A DNA stretch of 64,000 nucleotides from Orbus hercynius (GCF_003634275.1 NZ_RBWY01000001.1:989955-1053954); one strand, 5' to 3'. Counted from the stretch's first letter, positions 1 through 10,251 are shown. Program-made: numbers and translations. The notes: generated by a model from the letters alone, not told the origin.

Positions 1-428
1 GGCCCCTCTCCAATCATAATATCAAGTTGATAATCTTCCATTGCCGGATACAAAATCTCTTCAACAACAGGCGACAATCGATGGATTTCATCAATAAAAA
101 GGACATCGTGCGGCTCAAGATTAGTTAACATCGCCGCTAAATCGCCGGCTTTTTCAAGCACTGGACCTGATGTGGTTCTAAGATTGACATTTAATTCGTT
201 TGCCACAATGTTGGCTAAGGTAGTTTTACCAAGCCCTGGCGGACCAAAAATTAATAAATGATCTAGGGCATCACCGCGCTGCTTTGCCGCCTGAATAAAA
301 ATCTGCATCTGCTCACGGACATGAGGTTGGCCTATGTATTCCGTTAAATATTTTGGACGAATCGCCCGGTCAATAGGATCATCGTCTCTTTGTTCAGTCG
401 GTGATATTAAGCGATCAGCTTCAATCAT
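1..428 (-). CDS. ruvB: Holliday junction branch-migration helicase RuvB (partial, C-terminal part outside the window)
   Basis: This is the first 142 residues of RuvB, the hexameric AAA+ motor that drives Holliday junctions through the RuvA tetramer. The gene reads toward base 1 and is cut by the window edge. Visible are the N-terminal MIEADRLIS, the Walker A motif GPPGLGKTT and the Walker B motif with sensor context [10 protein letters not shown], all as in E. coli RuvB. The start is the ATG at 428. It lies 48 bases downstream of the ruvA stop, as expected for a ruvAB operon under the SOS box upstream of ruvA. Only the truncation limits the call. Confidence 0.97.
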   Translation of the reverse strand, partial: MIEADRLISPTEQRDDDPIDRAIRPKYLTEYIGQPHVREQMQIFIQAAKQRGDALDHLLIFGPPGLGKTTLANIVANELNVNLRTTSGPVLEKAGDLAAMLTNLEPHDVLFIDEIHRLSPVVEEILYPAMEDYQLDIMIGEG

Positions 429-476
429 GGTTATTGCTCTTTAAATTAAATATCGTTATCAACAAGTTTGAAACCA

Positions 477-1097
477 TTATAATGCTGACTTCAACGCTTC
501 TTTTATCAGTGTTTCGCTATCCATCTCAGGTTTTATCACTTTACTGATTATTTTACTTGCTTCTTGTGGCTTATAACCTAGCGAAATTAATGCGGAAATA
601 GCTTCACGCTCAATATTGTTTGCTAATTGCATCGATTTTACCGACTTATCTTCACAATCTTCAGGCACCGTTCGATTAAGCAGATCACCACCAAAGTGTT
701 TAAAACGATCCTTCATCTCAACAATTAAACGTTCGGCAGTTTTTGTGCCCACACCCGGCAATTTAACTAAAGTTTTAATCTCGCCTTGTTCAACTGCGGC
801 AACAAACTGAGTTGCAGACATACCAGATAAAATTGCTAATGCTAATTTTGGACCAACACCATTAACTTTAATTAATTCACGAAACAATAAGCGCTCTTGC
901 TGATGATTAAAACCATAGAGTAATTGTGCGTCCTCTCTAACAACAAAATGTGTCAAAATAACCGCTTCTTGACCATTATCAGGTAAATCATATAAACATG
1001 TCATCGGCATTGACACTTCATATCCCACACCATTTACCTCAATTAAGACTTCTGGCGGCTGTTTTTCTATTATAATGCCTCGCAAACGACCAATCAC
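477..1097 (-). CDS. ruvA: Holliday junction DNA-binding protein RuvA
   Basis: RuvA binds four-way junctions as a tetramer and loads RuvB rings. The 206-residue product has the usual length. It has the N-terminal OB fold ([20 protein letters not shown]), helix-hairpin-helix motifs around residues 70-125 ([16 protein letters not shown] and [20 protein letters not shown]), and a C-terminal RuvB-contacting domain after a variable linker ([11 protein letters not shown]). The start is a GTG at 1097 with an AGGGA-type ribosome site upstream. It heads the ruvAB operon, and a LexA-type box lies about 70 bases upstream. Confidence 0.97.
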   Translation of the reverse strand: MIGRLRGIIIEKQPPEVLIEVNGVGYEVSMPMTCLYDLPDNGQEAVILTHFVVREDAQLLYGFNHQQERLLFRELIKVNGVGPKLALAILSGMSATQFVAAVEQGEIKTLVKLPGVGTKTAERLIVEMKDRFKHFGGDLLNRTVPEDCEDKSVKSMQLANNIEREAISALISLGYKPQEASKIISKVIKPEMDSETLIKEALKSAL

Positions 1098-1167
1098 CTT
1101 GTATCCCTTTTTATTATCATAAAATTTTGCTTAGTTTACCTGATGATAGTAAAAGAATAAAGAAAAA

Positions 1168-1183
1168 CTGTATAAATACACAG
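1168..1183. promoter_or_regulatory. LexA (SOS) box upstream of ruvAB
   Basis: The sequence CTGTATAAATACACAG has the CTGT-N8-ACAG arrangement of the gammaproteobacterial LexA operator with an AT-rich core. It sits 71 bases upstream of the ruvA GTG. The ruvAB operon is SOS-controlled in E. coli, so the position fits the known regulation. Confidence 0.8.
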
Positions 1184-1283
1184 CCATAGTTAAGGTCAGC
1201 AGGTTTTGAATTAAATGACCTAGCAGGTAATTAGCGAGACTGACAGACTATTACCGACCAGGTCTAAGATAAACAGTTGCAGG

Positions 1284-1946
1284 CTATCGTACGAAAGTGA
1301 TTTTTTTAAATGTGCGTGACACCCTTAGCTGCGCGGTAAATAGAGCAAGGTACATTGCAAGTTCAGCCAGTTCTTCCATGATTTGCATCTGACCTTCACT
1401 AAAGCCGTTTACCCATGGTAACGACAAATGCATGTGCCCTTCTGAGGCAGTTGAAATCAGAGCTCCGATAGCCGCTAAAATAAATTCAACTAAAGGAAAC
1501 TGTTTTTCACGCCATAGCATAGTAACGGTTCGATATTGCCGTTTCACAAAAAAGACTAGCACAATCGCCGCTAATAATGCCCATAACAGTGGGTGGATAA
1601 TCGGTTTATACCAGAGTGACGAAGAAGGGTATGCGCCACCAGTTTCAGTATTCATTGTCGTTGGTGGATACAAGCAGGCTCCCCAACTGAGTTCTCGCCA
1701 AAACATGATAAACCAAATCACCATAATCATCGTCCAAAACCAGCGTAGATCGCAGCGTTTCTCGTAATAAAAGGCGTAAGTCGCCAAGGCAAAACCAACA
1801 AAGCAAACGGCTAGTTGAGTATTTTCAAATAAACCATTTTCCCATCCAAATTGCACAGGAAAAAACCATGCCATTGGATAAAGTAATACATAAATTAGCA
1901 TGATAATTACCCTTAATAGGGTGATTCCCTGTTTATTAATCGTCAT
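1284..1946 (-). CDS. Inner-membrane protein of unknown function
   Basis: I do not recognise the family. The 220-residue product is very hydrophobic, with about six membrane segments (near residues 10-30, 44-60, 70-84, 118-135, 152-168 and 190-206). Between them are conserved-looking polar motifs: a WREL-SWG segment near residue 85, an ENTQ segment near 43, and an acidic EELAE helix near 192 that enters the last membrane segment. Charged residues beside membrane segments suggest a functional intramembrane site rather than a simple anchor. The start is the ATG at 1946, six bases after GAGGCG; a TTG just before it is less likely. It stands alone between the ruvA promoter and the terminator behind ruvC. 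Confidence 0.75.
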   Translation of the reverse strand: MTINKQGITLLRVIIMLIYVLLYPMAWFFPVQFGWENGLFENTQLAVCFVGFALATYAFYYEKRCDLRWFWTMIMVIWFIMFWRELSWGACLYPPTTMNTETGGAYPSSSLWYKPIIHPLLWALLAAIVLVFFVKRQYRTVTMLWREKQFPLVEFILAAIGALISTASEGHMHLSLPWVNGFSEGQMQIMEELAELAMYLALFTAQLRVSRTFKKITFVR

Positions 1947-2124
1947 CAATCGCCTCTTATATTTATTGCGCTCAAAACAATTAATTTATGCTGCCATCAA
2001 TAATAAGTGATGGCCAAAAATTTCAGCATGGCCGGCGCTATCTCACAAATTGAAGCAAACTAAATGAAATGCAGAACGTAGGTAAGTTTAATATATTTTG
2101 TTAACCTTGATCCTAAGATTAGGT

Positions 2125-2165
2125 AAAAACGTGGCTATAGTATCAGAAACACTCGCCACGTTTTT
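2125..2165. terminator. Bidirectional Rho-independent terminator behind ruvC
   Basis: AAAAACGTGGC and its exact complement GCCACGTTTTT enclose a 19-base loop, giving an 11-bp stem with a U-tract on either strand. It lies about 80 bases after the ruvC stop and would end the aspS/nudB/yebC/ruvC transcripts. Confidence 0.75.
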
Positions 2166-2246
2166 AGCATAAAATAGCATGAAACAACAAAATTCGGGGT
2201 ATTAAAGAGAAAACTAAGCAGATTGATTGATAGTGATTTTGATCGG

Positions 2247-2738
2247 TTATTTTTTATAATTTTGTAGTAAATTTTGATAGCTATGTGCATGAGTGATAGC
2301 AATTGCCAGCGCATCGGCCGCATCGGCTTGTGGGCTCGCTGGTAACTTGAGTAACATTTTAACCATATGCTGAACTTGCTTTTTATCGGCAGCGCCGGTG
2401 CCCACCACTGATTGCTTGACTAATCTTGCCGCATACTCAAATACTGGCAACTCTTGATTAACCGCCGCGACGATTGCCGCACCACGTGCTTGACCTAATT
2501 TAAGCGCGGAATCAGCATTCTTCGCCATAAAAACTTGTTCTATCGCAAACATATCAGGTTGAAATTGTAAAATAATCTCGCTAACGCCGGCATACACTCG
2601 CTTTAAACGCGTTGGCAGATCATCGACGGCGGTGCGAATACACCCACTACCAAGGTAAGTTAACTGACGGCCTGTTTGACGAATTACACCGTAACCCGTC
2701 AAACGCGAACCGGGATCGATGCCTAAAATAATAGGCAT
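2247..2738 (-). CDS. ruvC: Crossover junction endodeoxyribonuclease RuvC
   Basis: RuvC resolves Holliday junctions as a dimer with symmetric Mg-dependent nicks. The 163-residue product has the four acidic catalytic residues at D8 (GIDPGS), E67 (FAIEQVF), D139 and D142 (QADAADALA), one residue offset from E. coli. It overlaps yebC by one base: the yebC stop and the ruvC start share an A in TAATG on the minus strand, which implies translational coupling. Unlike in E. coli, ruvC here is separated from ruvAB by the membrane protein gene and a terminator. Confidence 0.97.
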   Translation of the reverse strand: MPIILGIDPGSRLTGYGVIRQTGRQLTYLGSGCIRTAVDDLPTRLKRVYAGVSEIILQFQPDMFAIEQVFMAKNADSALKLGQARGAAIVAAVNQELPVFEYAARLVKQSVVGTGAADKKQVQHMVKMLLKLPASPQADAADALAIAITHAHSYQNLLQNYKK

Positions 2739-3481
2739 TATAACGTTGCTGCAACCTCGTCAGAAACTTCACCATTATGGTAAACTTCCTGTACGTCATC
2801 ACAGTCTTCAAGCATATCGATAAGACGTAATAATTTTGGTGCAGAGTCGATATCTAAATCAACTTTGGTCGCAGGAATCATCGATACTTCAGCCGATTCT
2901 GAAACGAGTCCAGCCGCGTCTAAGGCATCTTTCACTTCCCCAAACGATTCTGGCGTAGTAAATACATCAATTGCGCCATCATCATAAGTAACGACATCAT
3001 CAGCGCCCACTTCTAACGCCGCATCCATAACTTGATCTTCATTCGTCCCCGCAGGGTATGAAATCACGCCTTTTTTGGTAAATAAATAGGATACCGAGCC
3101 GTCAGTACCAAGGTTACCACCTGTTTTAGTGAATGCATGACGCACTTCAGATACCGTACGATTACGGTTATCACTTAAGCATTCAACCATAACGGCCGTG
3201 CCCGCTGGGCCGTAACCTTCATAAATGATAGTTTCCATGTTGCTATCATCTTCACCGCCCACACCACGAGCGATAGCACGATTCATGGTATCTCGCGTCA
3301 TATTATTCGATAATGCTTTATCCATTGCCGCACGTAAACGTGGATTTGACGCTGGATCGCCACCACCGATTTTCGCTGCGGTTACTAATTCACGAATAAT
3401 TTTGGTAAAAATTTTACCGCGTTTAGCATCTTGCGCTGCTTTACGGTGTTTGGTATTGGCCCACTTGCTATGACCTGCCAT
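2738..3481 (-). CDS. yebC: YebC/TACO1-family regulatory protein
   Basis: The 247-residue product belongs to the YebC family, whose members act as DNA-binding regulators and, in recent work on relatives, as factors that relieve ribosome stalling on proline-rich stretches. The family hallmark [14 protein letters not shown] is at the N-terminus. The start is the ATG at 3481, preceded by CTGGAG; a longer in-frame extension upstream lacks the family start and is rejected. The order aspS-nudB-yebC-ruvC is the same as in E. coli. Confidence 0.96.
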   Translation of the reverse strand: MAGHSKWANTKHRKAAQDAKRGKIFTKIIRELVTAAKIGGGDPASNPRLRAAMDKALSNNMTRDTMNRAIARGVGGEDDSNMETIIYEGYGPAGTAVMVECLSDNRNRTVSEVRHAFTKTGGNLGTDGSVSYLFTKKGVISYPAGTNEDQVMDAALEVGADDVVTYDDGAIDVFTTPESFGEVKDALDAAGLVSESAEVSMIPATKVDLDIDSAPKLLRLIDMLEDCDDVQEVYHNGEVSDEVAATL

Positions 3482-3551
3482 AAAATTCTCCAGATAAAAA
3501 ATTGGTTTCAATAAAATCGCTGCATTCTAACAGAGTTTTTTTTAAAATTCA

Positions 3552-3998
3552 TTATAAGTTTATCCACTGCGTTATTTGAGTAATTGCTTGGCTATTATTC
3601 CATGAAGGGGTCAGTTGTGCTGCTTGATCAAACGGTAACCAATCAAAGTTTAAATGCTCAGTCAATACTGGCGTAATTTCCTGCGGCAAATTTAAGTAAA
3701 ACCAATGTTCTTTATTGATCGTCACCCCCGGTGCATAGCGATGACGAAATTGGGCAAAGATCTCAAACTCAACGCTATAACGCGTATCGATGAGCTGATA
3801 ATGATGCTTAATGATATCAATTCCGGTCTCTTCGTGCACTTCGCGCAGAGCGGTTTGATAAGGGATCTCATTTACTTCTAAACTGCCAGTGACAGACTGC
3901 CAGAATGAAGGATCATCCTGGCGCTGCATCATCAAACAACGATGTGTTGTTTGACAGTAAATCACAACTAAGACGGACTCTGGATTTTTATAATTCAT
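3552..3998 (-). CDS. nudB: Dihydroneopterin triphosphate diphosphatase NudB
   Basis: NudB removes pyrophosphate from dihydroneopterin triphosphate in folate synthesis. The 148-residue product carries a perfect Nudix box beginning GSLEVNE and ending REVHEETGI, plus the NudB-type segments DDPSFWQSVTGS and FRHRYAPGVT. The ATG at 3998 is chosen because it follows TTTGGA at a proper distance; a TTG four codons upstream is the alternative. Its neighbours aspS and yebC are the same as in E. coli. Confidence 0.93.
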   Translation of the reverse strand: MNYKNPESVLVVIYCQTTHRCLMMQRQDDPSFWQSVTGSLEVNEIPYQTALREVHEETGIDIIKHHYQLIDTRYSVEFEIFAQFRHRYAPGVTINKEHWFYLNLPQEITPVLTEHLNFDWLPFDQAAQLTPSWNNSQAITQITQWINL

Positions 3999-4047
3999 CA
4001 ATATGTCCAAAGCGTAAAATCAATGAGTTAACGCTTTAATAGGCCAG

Positions 4048-5805
4048 TTATTTTTTGCTTACTTCAATACCAAGTTCAGTTAACGCAGCTGGATTTGCTG
4101 GGCTTGGTGCATCAGTTAATAAACACGCAGCCGCTGTTGTTTTAGGGAATGCAATAACATCACGAATATTATCAGTGCCATTGAGTAACATCGCTAAGCG
4201 ATCTAGCCCAAATGCTAAACCGGCATGAGGAGGCGTGCCATATTTTAATGCATCAAGTAAGAAACCGAATTTCTCACGTTGCTCGTGCTCGCTAATGCCT
4301 AAAATAGTAAAGACAGCTTGCTGCATTTCATTACGGTGAATACGCACCGAGCCCCCACCGACTTCATAACCATTAATGACCATATCATAAGCATTAGCAA
4401 CCGCATTAATCGGATCTTGCTTAAGCTGTTCGGGTGAATAATCTTTTGGAGAAGTAAATGGATGGTGCATTGCACTTAATCCACCATCGGTTTCTTCAAA
4501 CATAGGGAAATCGATCACCCAAAGTGGCATCCATGACTTTTCATTCGTTAATTGTAAATCTTTACCGACTTTCAGTCTTAACGCGCCTAATGCATCGCTC
4601 ACCACTTTATAGCTATCGGCACCAAATAATAAAATATCACCATCTTTAGCATTTGCACGCGCAAGCACCGCTTCCATTTGCGCCTCATCAAAGAATTTCG
4701 CAATAGGGCTTTGCACACCTTCTAACCCTTTACAGCGATCATTGACTTTAATCCATGCCATGCCTTTGGCGCCATAAACACTGATAAACTGCGTATATTC
4801 ATCGAGTTGTTTACGTGTTAACGACGCACCACGCGGTACACACAGTAATGCCACGCGGCCTTTAGGATCATTTGCTGGCGCGGAAAAAACATTAAAATTA
4901 ACAGTTTTAACCAGATCAGCCACATCAATAATTTCAAGTGGATTTCGTAAGTCAGGCTTGTCACTACCAAAACGACGCATTGCCTCAGCAAAGGTCATAA
5001 TTGGGAACTTGCCCAGATCAATATTGAGAATTTTTTTCCATAAACCGTGAATCATTGTTTCCATAATTTCACGTACTTGCTCAGCGGTCATAAACGAAGT
5101 CTCAACATCGATTTGCGTAAATTCAGGCTGGCGATCGGCGCGAAGATCTTCATCGCGGAAACATTTCACAATTTGATAATAACGGTCAAAACCGGACATC
5201 ATCAGCAGTTGTTTAAAAATCTGTGGTGATTGTGGTAGCGCATAAAATTCGCCTTTATGAACACGGCTTGGCACTAAATAGTCCCTTGCACCTTCTGGCG
5301 TTGCTTTAGTCAGCATTGGCGTTTCAATATCTAAAAAGCCATGTTCATTCATAAATGCCCGTACAAATGCTGTAATATTGGCGCGTGTTTTAAAAATTTT
5401 CGCCATTTCGGGACGACGTAAATCAATGTAACGGTATTTTAAGCGTTGTTCTTCGGTATTCGTTTGATTAAAATCTAGGGGTAAAACGTCAGAACGATTA
5501 AAAATGGTCAGCTCGGTTGCTAACACTTCAACCGCACCAGTAGCCATCTCTTTATTAACCTGACCTTCAGGACGCGCTCTAACCTTGCCTTTAATCTGAA
5601 TACAAAACTCATTACGCAGTTCAGATGCAAGTTTGAATGCCGCGTCATAATCTGGATCAAAAAAGACTTGTACAATCCCTTCACGATCTCGCATATCAAT
5701 AAAAATCATACCACCAAGATCACGTCGTTTGTTAACCCATCCACAGAGAGTAACGGTTTGATCAACATGAGCAGCATTTAATTGCCCGCAATAAATTGTT
5801 CGCAT
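4048..5805 (-). CDS. aspS: Aspartyl-tRNA synthetase
   Basis: AspS charges tRNA-Asp. The 585-residue class II synthetase has the N-terminal anticodon-binding OB domain ([21 protein letters not shown]), class II motif 2 ([17 protein letters not shown]), the bacterial GAD insertion in the middle, and motif 3 ([13 protein letters not shown]) near the end. Length agrees with the bacterial-type enzyme (about 590). The start is the ATG at 5805 after CAGGAT; seven further in-frame upstream codons do not match the family. It is the first gene of the minus-strand aspS-nudB-yebC-ruvC cluster. Confidence 0.98.
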   Translation of the reverse strand: MRTIYCGQLNAAHVDQTVTLCGWVNKRRDLGGMIFIDMRDREGIVQVFFDPDYDAAFKLASELRNEFCIQIKGKVRARPEGQVNKEMATGAVEVLATELTIFNRSDVLPLDFNQTNTEEQRLKYRYIDLRRPEMAKIFKTRANITAFVRAFMNEHGFLDIETPMLTKATPEGARDYLVPSRVHKGEFYALPQSPQIFKQLLMMSGFDRYYQIVKCFRDEDLRADRQPEFTQIDVETSFMTAEQVREIMETMIHGLWKKILNIDLGKFPIMTFAEAMRRFGSDKPDLRNPLEIIDVADLVKTVNFNVFSAPANDPKGRVALLCVPRGASLTRKQLDEYTQFISVYGAKGMAWIKVNDRCKGLEGVQSPIAKFFDEAQMEAVLARANAKDGDILLFGADSYKVVSDALGALRLKVGKDLQLTNEKSWMPLWVIDFPMFEETDGGLSAMHHPFTSPKDYSPEQLKQDPINAVANAYDMVINGYEVGGGSVRIHRNEMQQAVFTILGISEHEQREKFGFLLDALKYGTPPHAGLAFGLDRLAMLLNGTDNIRDVIAFPKTTAAACLLTDAPSPANPAALTELGIEVSKK

Positions 5806-6148
5806 AAAAGATATCCTGTAAGCCATTTTGCTAAATAGCCGTTATTATAGAGCAATTTCTTTTTGTATAAAAATGATATTCAATCTTTATTTATACCAAA
5901 GTAATTATTTTGAGCTATATTCCGCTTAAGTAATCAGAAAAAATTACCATTTTATGCTTTTCTAATATGACAAACGCATAAAAACACTTGAGGAAAAAAT
6001 AGCAATATATCCAATTATATTGTTATATTTCAGCAAATTAAACTAAACCTCGCCACTAATTTTTCAACATACCCCTTTCCAAAATAGATTTGACCATCTA
6101 ACTGAAAAATACTAAATTTAAGCTCAATTTACATTATTGAGAAATAAC
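5806..6148. other. Divergent intergenic region between aspS and the efflux cluster
   Basis: No open frame of note. It is AT-rich and must hold the aspS promoter (minus strand) and the promoter of the membrane-fusion gene (plus strand). A plausible sigma-70 promoter for the latter is listed separately. Confidence 0.6.
6090..6118 (+). promoter_or_regulatory. Predicted sigma-70 promoter of the HlyD/ABC-2 operon
   Basis: TTGACC (6090-6095) and TAAATT (6113-6118) are separated by 17 bases. Transcription would begin near 6125, giving a short leader before the ATG at 6149. Confidence 0.5.
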
Positions 6149-7120
6149 ATGAGTAGTAAAAAGCATATTTTTATTTTATTTATTGCGATCATTGTTCTAG
6201 CGAGTTTTATTTTATATTATTCCCTTTCTAGTCATACCATGAGTTTACAAGGCGAAGTTGAAGTTAACCGAGTTGATATTGCCGCACGCGTGCAAGGAAG
6301 AGCAAGCCAGATCAATTATGATGTCGGTGATAATGTCAGTAAGGGAGATGTATTACTGGTATTAAGTAGCCCATCACTTGTTGCACAACGTGATTATGTT
6401 CAATCCCAACTTGATGTTGCCATTGCTAATCGAAATATTGCCTATAGCACTCGTCAAGAAACTATTGATGCCCAAAAAGCCGCATTAGAAAAAGCAGAAG
6501 CCGATTTGCTACTTGCACAGCTAAGCTATGAACGTCTAAAAAAATTAGCAGAAAAAAATCTGATCTCTAAACAGCAATTTGATGAATCGAGCAATCAGTT
6601 ATCGGTTGCTAAGCAAGCACGAGAAGAAGCTAAAGCTAATTATCAATACAGCGTTAATGGGAATAGTGTTGAGTCTAAAGAGCTTGCAGATGCTCAAGTT
6701 AAAGAAGCACAAACTGCGTTATCCCAAGTTAATGTTGATCTCAGTGAATTAACGGTTATCTCACCAATTAATGGTCAAATTACAGCAAAAGTCGCCGAAA
6801 TTGGGCAGCTTTATAGTCCTGGTACGCCCCTGTTTTCAATCATCGACTTAGATGATATGTGGATCACTTTTAATGTCCGTGAGGATCTGCTGCATAATGC
6901 TAAGGTGGGCGACATTTACCGTATCACGATTCCGGCTTTAAAAAAACAGATTCAAGTTAGAATTACCGCTATTAATGCGCTTGGCGAATATGCAAATTGG
7001 CGCGCAACTAAAGCAACGGGTGATTTTGATTTAAAAACATTTGAAGTAAGGGCAAAACCCACTGAACAAGTGGATGGCTTAAGACCGGGTATGAGTGCAA
7101 CAATTACATGGAAAGAATAA
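6149..7120 (+). CDS. HlyD-family membrane-fusion (periplasmic adaptor) protein
   Basis: The 323-residue product has one N-terminal membrane anchor (residues about 7-25), a biotinyl-lipoyl-like half (EVNRVDIAARVQGRASQ, DVGDNVSKGDVLLVL), a long coiled-coil hairpin (about residues 80-185), the second lipoyl half (LTVISPINGQITAKVAEIGQ) and a beta-barrel domain ending in GLRPGMSATITW. Such adaptors bridge an inner-membrane pump to an outer-membrane TolC channel. It is followed closely by two ABC-2 permeases. The ATG at 6149 is preferred over a TTG four codons earlier. The substrate is unknown. Confidence 0.88.
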   Translation: MSSKKHIFILFIAIIVLASFILYYSLSSHTMSLQGEVEVNRVDIAARVQGRASQINYDVGDNVSKGDVLLVLSSPSLVAQRDYVQSQLDVAIANRNIAYSTRQETIDAQKAALEKAEADLLLAQLSYERLKKLAEKNLISKQQFDESSNQLSVAKQAREEAKANYQYSVNGNSVESKELADAQVKEAQTALSQVNVDLSELTVISPINGQITAKVAEIGQLYSPGTPLFSIIDLDDMWITFNVREDLLHNAKVGDIYRITIPALKKQIQVRITAINALGEYANWRATKATGDFDLKTFEVRAKPTEQVDGLRPGMSATITWKE

Positions 7121-7150
7121 GCACGAGTGTGATCAAAATAAGGAGATTAT

Positions 7151-8347
7151 GTGAAAGATAATTCAGCTTGTGATTCTTTACCACGTAAGCCTATCATTTT
7201 ATTTATGATGTTAAGAGAACTGCGTCTAATAAGAAAAATCCCCTCACTGATGATTATGGTTTTTATTTATCCATTTTTAATCGCAGTGACGTTCTTTTCT
7301 TTATACCATGCAGGCAGTATTACGCAAGTACCCATTGCTATTGTCGATCAAGATCAGTCAATCTCATCACGTCAGCTAATACAAAGAATTGCCGCAAGTT
7401 CTGAAATCGCGGTATCCCAACGTTTTCATGATTTAACCGCAGCAAAACAACATTTATTAAATAATGATATCTATGCCATTGTCATGATTCCGCCAAACTT
7501 TGAACAGCGTATGCTTGCCAATAAACAGCCTGAAGTGACGACATTTTACAATAACCAATATATGACTGTCGGCGGTACAGCTAATCGAGCGATTTCAAGT
7601 AGCCTAAGCGGTTACATTGCTGAAATCCAATTACAGAAAATTAAACAAAGTAACACGCCAACAGCAATAGGCCAAAACCAGCTTAAGCCTCTCGCGATAG
7701 ACACCCATCCACTCTTTAATCCAACATTGAGTTTTGTCTATACCCTTGTCAGTGGTGTTTTTCCGGCTGTGCTACAAATTATTATGATGTTTACCATGAC
7801 GGCAACGATTCATCTGGAAAAACAGTTTCAACCCAATTTAAACTCATTACGCCGAGTAGCCAACAACAATCCCATTCTTTTTTTTATCAATAAGAGTTCA
7901 CTCTACATTGCTATCTTTATGGTTCCGTTATTGTTTTTAGATTTTATTATGACCTATTACTTTGGACTGCCGATAAATGGCAATATCTTTATGCTAATTA
8001 TCGGCGATCTTCTTTTTATTATTGCTGCACTAATGATTGGTATGATGTTCGCAATTTTTATGCCAGATAAACTCTCAAACTTCGGGGTGATTGGGGTTTG
8101 TTCCGCGCCCGCTTTCGGCTTCACTGGACTGTTTTTCCCTCGTTTAGCAATGAATAGTTTTGCCTACATTTGGGGGAGTCTGTTGCCTGTCACATGGTAC
8201 ATACAACTACGATTAGATCAAACGCTTCGAGGCTTAACCACAACCGATGCGTTTACGCCAATATTTTTTATGTTGTTGCTAACATTCGTACCGCTCTGCC
8301 TGATTGGCCTAAATTTTAAGAACAAGACTAAACGAGGAACCATATAA
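7151..8347 (+). CDS. ABC-2 type transporter permease (YhhJ/YbhS-like)
   Basis: A 398-residue ABC-2 permease with one N-terminal membrane helix (about 32-52), a large extracytoplasmic domain (about 55-205) with the typical IAIVDQDQSISSRQLIQRI start, and a C-terminal block of about five helices. It lies 30 bases after the adaptor, with AAGGAG just before its GTG start. Its stop overlaps the next start by one base (TAATG), so the two permeases are coupled and probably form a heterodimer. No ATP-binding subunit gene is adjacent. Confidence 0.87.
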   Translation: MKDNSACDSLPRKPIILFMMLRELRLIRKIPSLMIMVFIYPFLIAVTFFSLYHAGSITQVPIAIVDQDQSISSRQLIQRIAASSEIAVSQRFHDLTAAKQHLLNNDIYAIVMIPPNFEQRMLANKQPEVTTFYNNQYMTVGGTANRAISSSLSGYIAEIQLQKIKQSNTPTAIGQNQLKPLAIDTHPLFNPTLSFVYTLVSGVFPAVLQIIMMFTMTATIHLEKQFQPNLNSLRRVANNNPILFFINKSSLYIAIFMVPLLFLDFIMTYYFGLPINGNIFMLIIGDLLFIIAALMIGMMFAIFMPDKLSNFGVIGVCSAPAFGFTGLFFPRLAMNSFAYIWGSLLPVTWYIQLRLDQTLRGLTTTDAFTPIFFMLLLTFVPLCLIGLNFKNKTKRGTI

Positions 8348-9531
8348 TGGGAAAATGCCTTTTAGCCATCATTATTGCAGAGTTTAAAAATATATTTTTA
8401 AATAAAAATGTTATTAGCGTTATGATTATTGGCCCACTCGTTTACTGTTTTTTTTACCCGCAGCCTTATGTCAAAGAAGTATTAACGAATGTATCAATTG
8501 GGGTATTAGATCAGGATAATTCAACGATGAGTCGAGAATTAATACGTAATGTTAATGCAACTAAAACGGTTAACGTTACAACCATGGTTAATTCGATGTC
8601 ACAAGCCGAGCATCTGCTTAAAACACGTCAAATAACGGGTATTCTTGTTATTCCTTTACGCTTTGAACAAAAAATATTACGTGGAGAATCATCACCTATC
8701 GCATTTTATGGTGATGCCAGTTATATTCTTATTTATAATAATGTTGCTACAACGCTTAGCAGCGTTGTAGCTGCAATGGGTAGTAAAATTTCAGTTGAGC
8801 GGCAAATTGTACAAGGGATTGATCCTGCCGTTGCTCAAGGCGGTAGTCAGCCATTTATCACAAATATGATCGGTTTATTTAATCCGCAATCAGGCTATGC
8901 AACGTATGTGCTACCTCCCGTTTTTATTCTTATTTTACATCAGTTGCTATTTATTGGCATACTATTAACGACCTTTTCATCAAAAGATAAAACCGCTACG
9001 CTATTTGCTTCATTTACCACAGTAACTTCTTCGTGGCTGCAATCCTTGTTATTTATCGTCGGTAAAATTTTCACATTCTTATCGGTTTATTTGGTGATGC
9101 TTTCTTTTTATCTTACGATGGTTATCAAGTGGTACGATATTCCCAATCTAGCAGATTATAGTGATATTTTACTGTTTATTTTTATTTTCCTCTGCACAAC
9201 AATTACCTTTGCAATTGCATTAAGCTCTTTTATGAAACGCGCAGAGGATCCCTTTTTATTAATGGTGCCAATTAGTATTTTGTTATTCTTTTCATCTGGC
9301 ATATCTTGGCCAAAAGAGTTAATTCCTTCAGCTATCACCTTTATTGCTCATCTATTTCCGGCAGTTCCAAGTATGATAGCCTTTGTAAAAATTGCTGAAA
9401 TGGGTGCCCCATTAGCTTTAGTTTTACCGGAAATGTATAACTTATTGTTACTCTTTATTATTTATTTTATTATTGCGCTTTACTGTTATCATCGTCAATT
9501 TAAGCGTTTACAACATCGCTCTCATCCGTAG
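8347..9531 (+). CDS. ABC-2 type transporter permease, second subunit
   Basis: A 394-residue paralogue of the preceding permease with the same plan: an N-terminal helix (about 22-38), an extracytoplasmic domain starting SIGVLDQDNSTMSRELIR, and five to six C-terminal helices including SSGISWPKELIPSAI, typical of ABC-2 permeases. It shares one base with the upstream stop codon. The pair plus the adaptor resembles YhiI-type drug or lipid exporters, but the fused or separate ATPase usual in those loci is absent here. Confidence 0.87.
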   Translation: MGKCLLAIIIAEFKNIFLNKNVISVMIIGPLVYCFFYPQPYVKEVLTNVSIGVLDQDNSTMSRELIRNVNATKTVNVTTMVNSMSQAEHLLKTRQITGILVIPLRFEQKILRGESSPIAFYGDASYILIYNNVATTLSSVVAAMGSKISVERQIVQGIDPAVAQGGSQPFITNMIGLFNPQSGYATYVLPPVFILILHQLLFIGILLTTFSSKDKTATLFASFTTVTSSWLQSLLFIVGKIFTFLSVYLVMLSFYLTMVIKWYDIPNLADYSDILLFIFIFLCTTITFAIALSSFMKRAEDPFLLMVPISILLFFSSGISWPKELIPSAITFIAHLFPAVPSMIAFVKIAEMGAPLALVLPEMYNLLLLFIIYFIIALYCYHRQFKRLQHRSHP

Positions 9532-9538
9532 TTTGCAT

Positions 9539-9583
9539 AAACGGCTAATCATCACATCAAAGCATGATGGTGATTAGCCGTTT
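9539..9583. terminator. Rho-independent-like terminator after the ABC-2 operon
   Basis: AAACGGCTAATCA (9539-9551) pairs with TGATTAGCCGTTT (9571-9583), and an inner CATCA/TGATG pair extends the stem. The T-run is short (TTTAT), so termination may be moderate. It sits just after the permease stop at 9531. Confidence 0.6.
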
Positions 9584-9705
9584 ATAGATAATTATCGTAA
9601 CACCTAACTCACCACATTTTAATTTATAAACATAATTTATCACTTGTCATCTATCCCATTTATGCCTAAGCTTAAATGACCTGTGATATATTTGATAAAT
9701 AAAAC

Positions 9706-10251
9706 ATGAAAGCATTAATCTCAATTGATTACACGAATGATTTTATCGCTAATAATGGCGCACTTACCACCGCCAAAGCTGGGCAAGAAATCGAATCGCA
9801 GTTAGTTGCAACAACACGTACATTTATCGAGCAAGGTCATTATGTTGTATTTGCTATTGATTGCCATGATATTAATGACTCTTTTCACCCCGAAAATAAA
9901 CTCTTTCCACCGCATAATATTATCGGCACTACAGGGCAAGCACTTTATGGCTCATTAGCGACGCTTTATCAACAATATCAATCATCACCTCACATTTATT
10001 GGATGAATAAACGCCATTACTCGGCATTTTGTGGTACAGACTTAGATTTACGCCTACGAGAAAGGCAGATTACCGAAATCCATTTAACGGGTGTGTGCAC
10101 CGATATTTGCATCTTACACACTGCTATAGATGCCTATAATTTAGGTTATCAAATTGTCATTATTAAAAAAGCAGTAGCGAGTTTTGATCCCAATGCCCAC
10201 CAATGGGCACTGAATCATTTTAAACAAGTACTAGGCGCCAGCGTCTTATAA
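9706..10251 (+). CDS. Isochorismatase/nicotinamidase-family cysteine hydrolase
   Basis: The 181-residue product has the cysteine-hydrolase triad D8 (SIDYTNDF), K102 (MNKRHYSAF) and C131 (LTGVCTDICI), with the cis-peptide context before the cysteine. The DCHD-x-FHPE-like segment (DCHDINDSFHPENKLFPPH) resembles the metal site of nicotinamidases and pyrazinamidases, so nicotinamide deamidation in NAD salvage is a reasonable guess. The length is close to short Gram-positive-type nicotinamidases rather than the about 213-residue PncA. It is monocistronic, flanked by a terminator and a gene remnant. Confidence 0.82.
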   Translation: MKALISIDYTNDFIANNGALTTAKAGQEIESQLVATTRTFIEQGHYVVFAIDCHDINDSFHPENKLFPPHNIIGTTGQALYGSLATLYQQYQSSPHIYWMNKRHYSAFCGTDLDLRLRERQITEIHLTGVCTDICILHTAIDAYNLGYQIVIIKKAVASFDPNAHQWALNHFKQVLGASVL

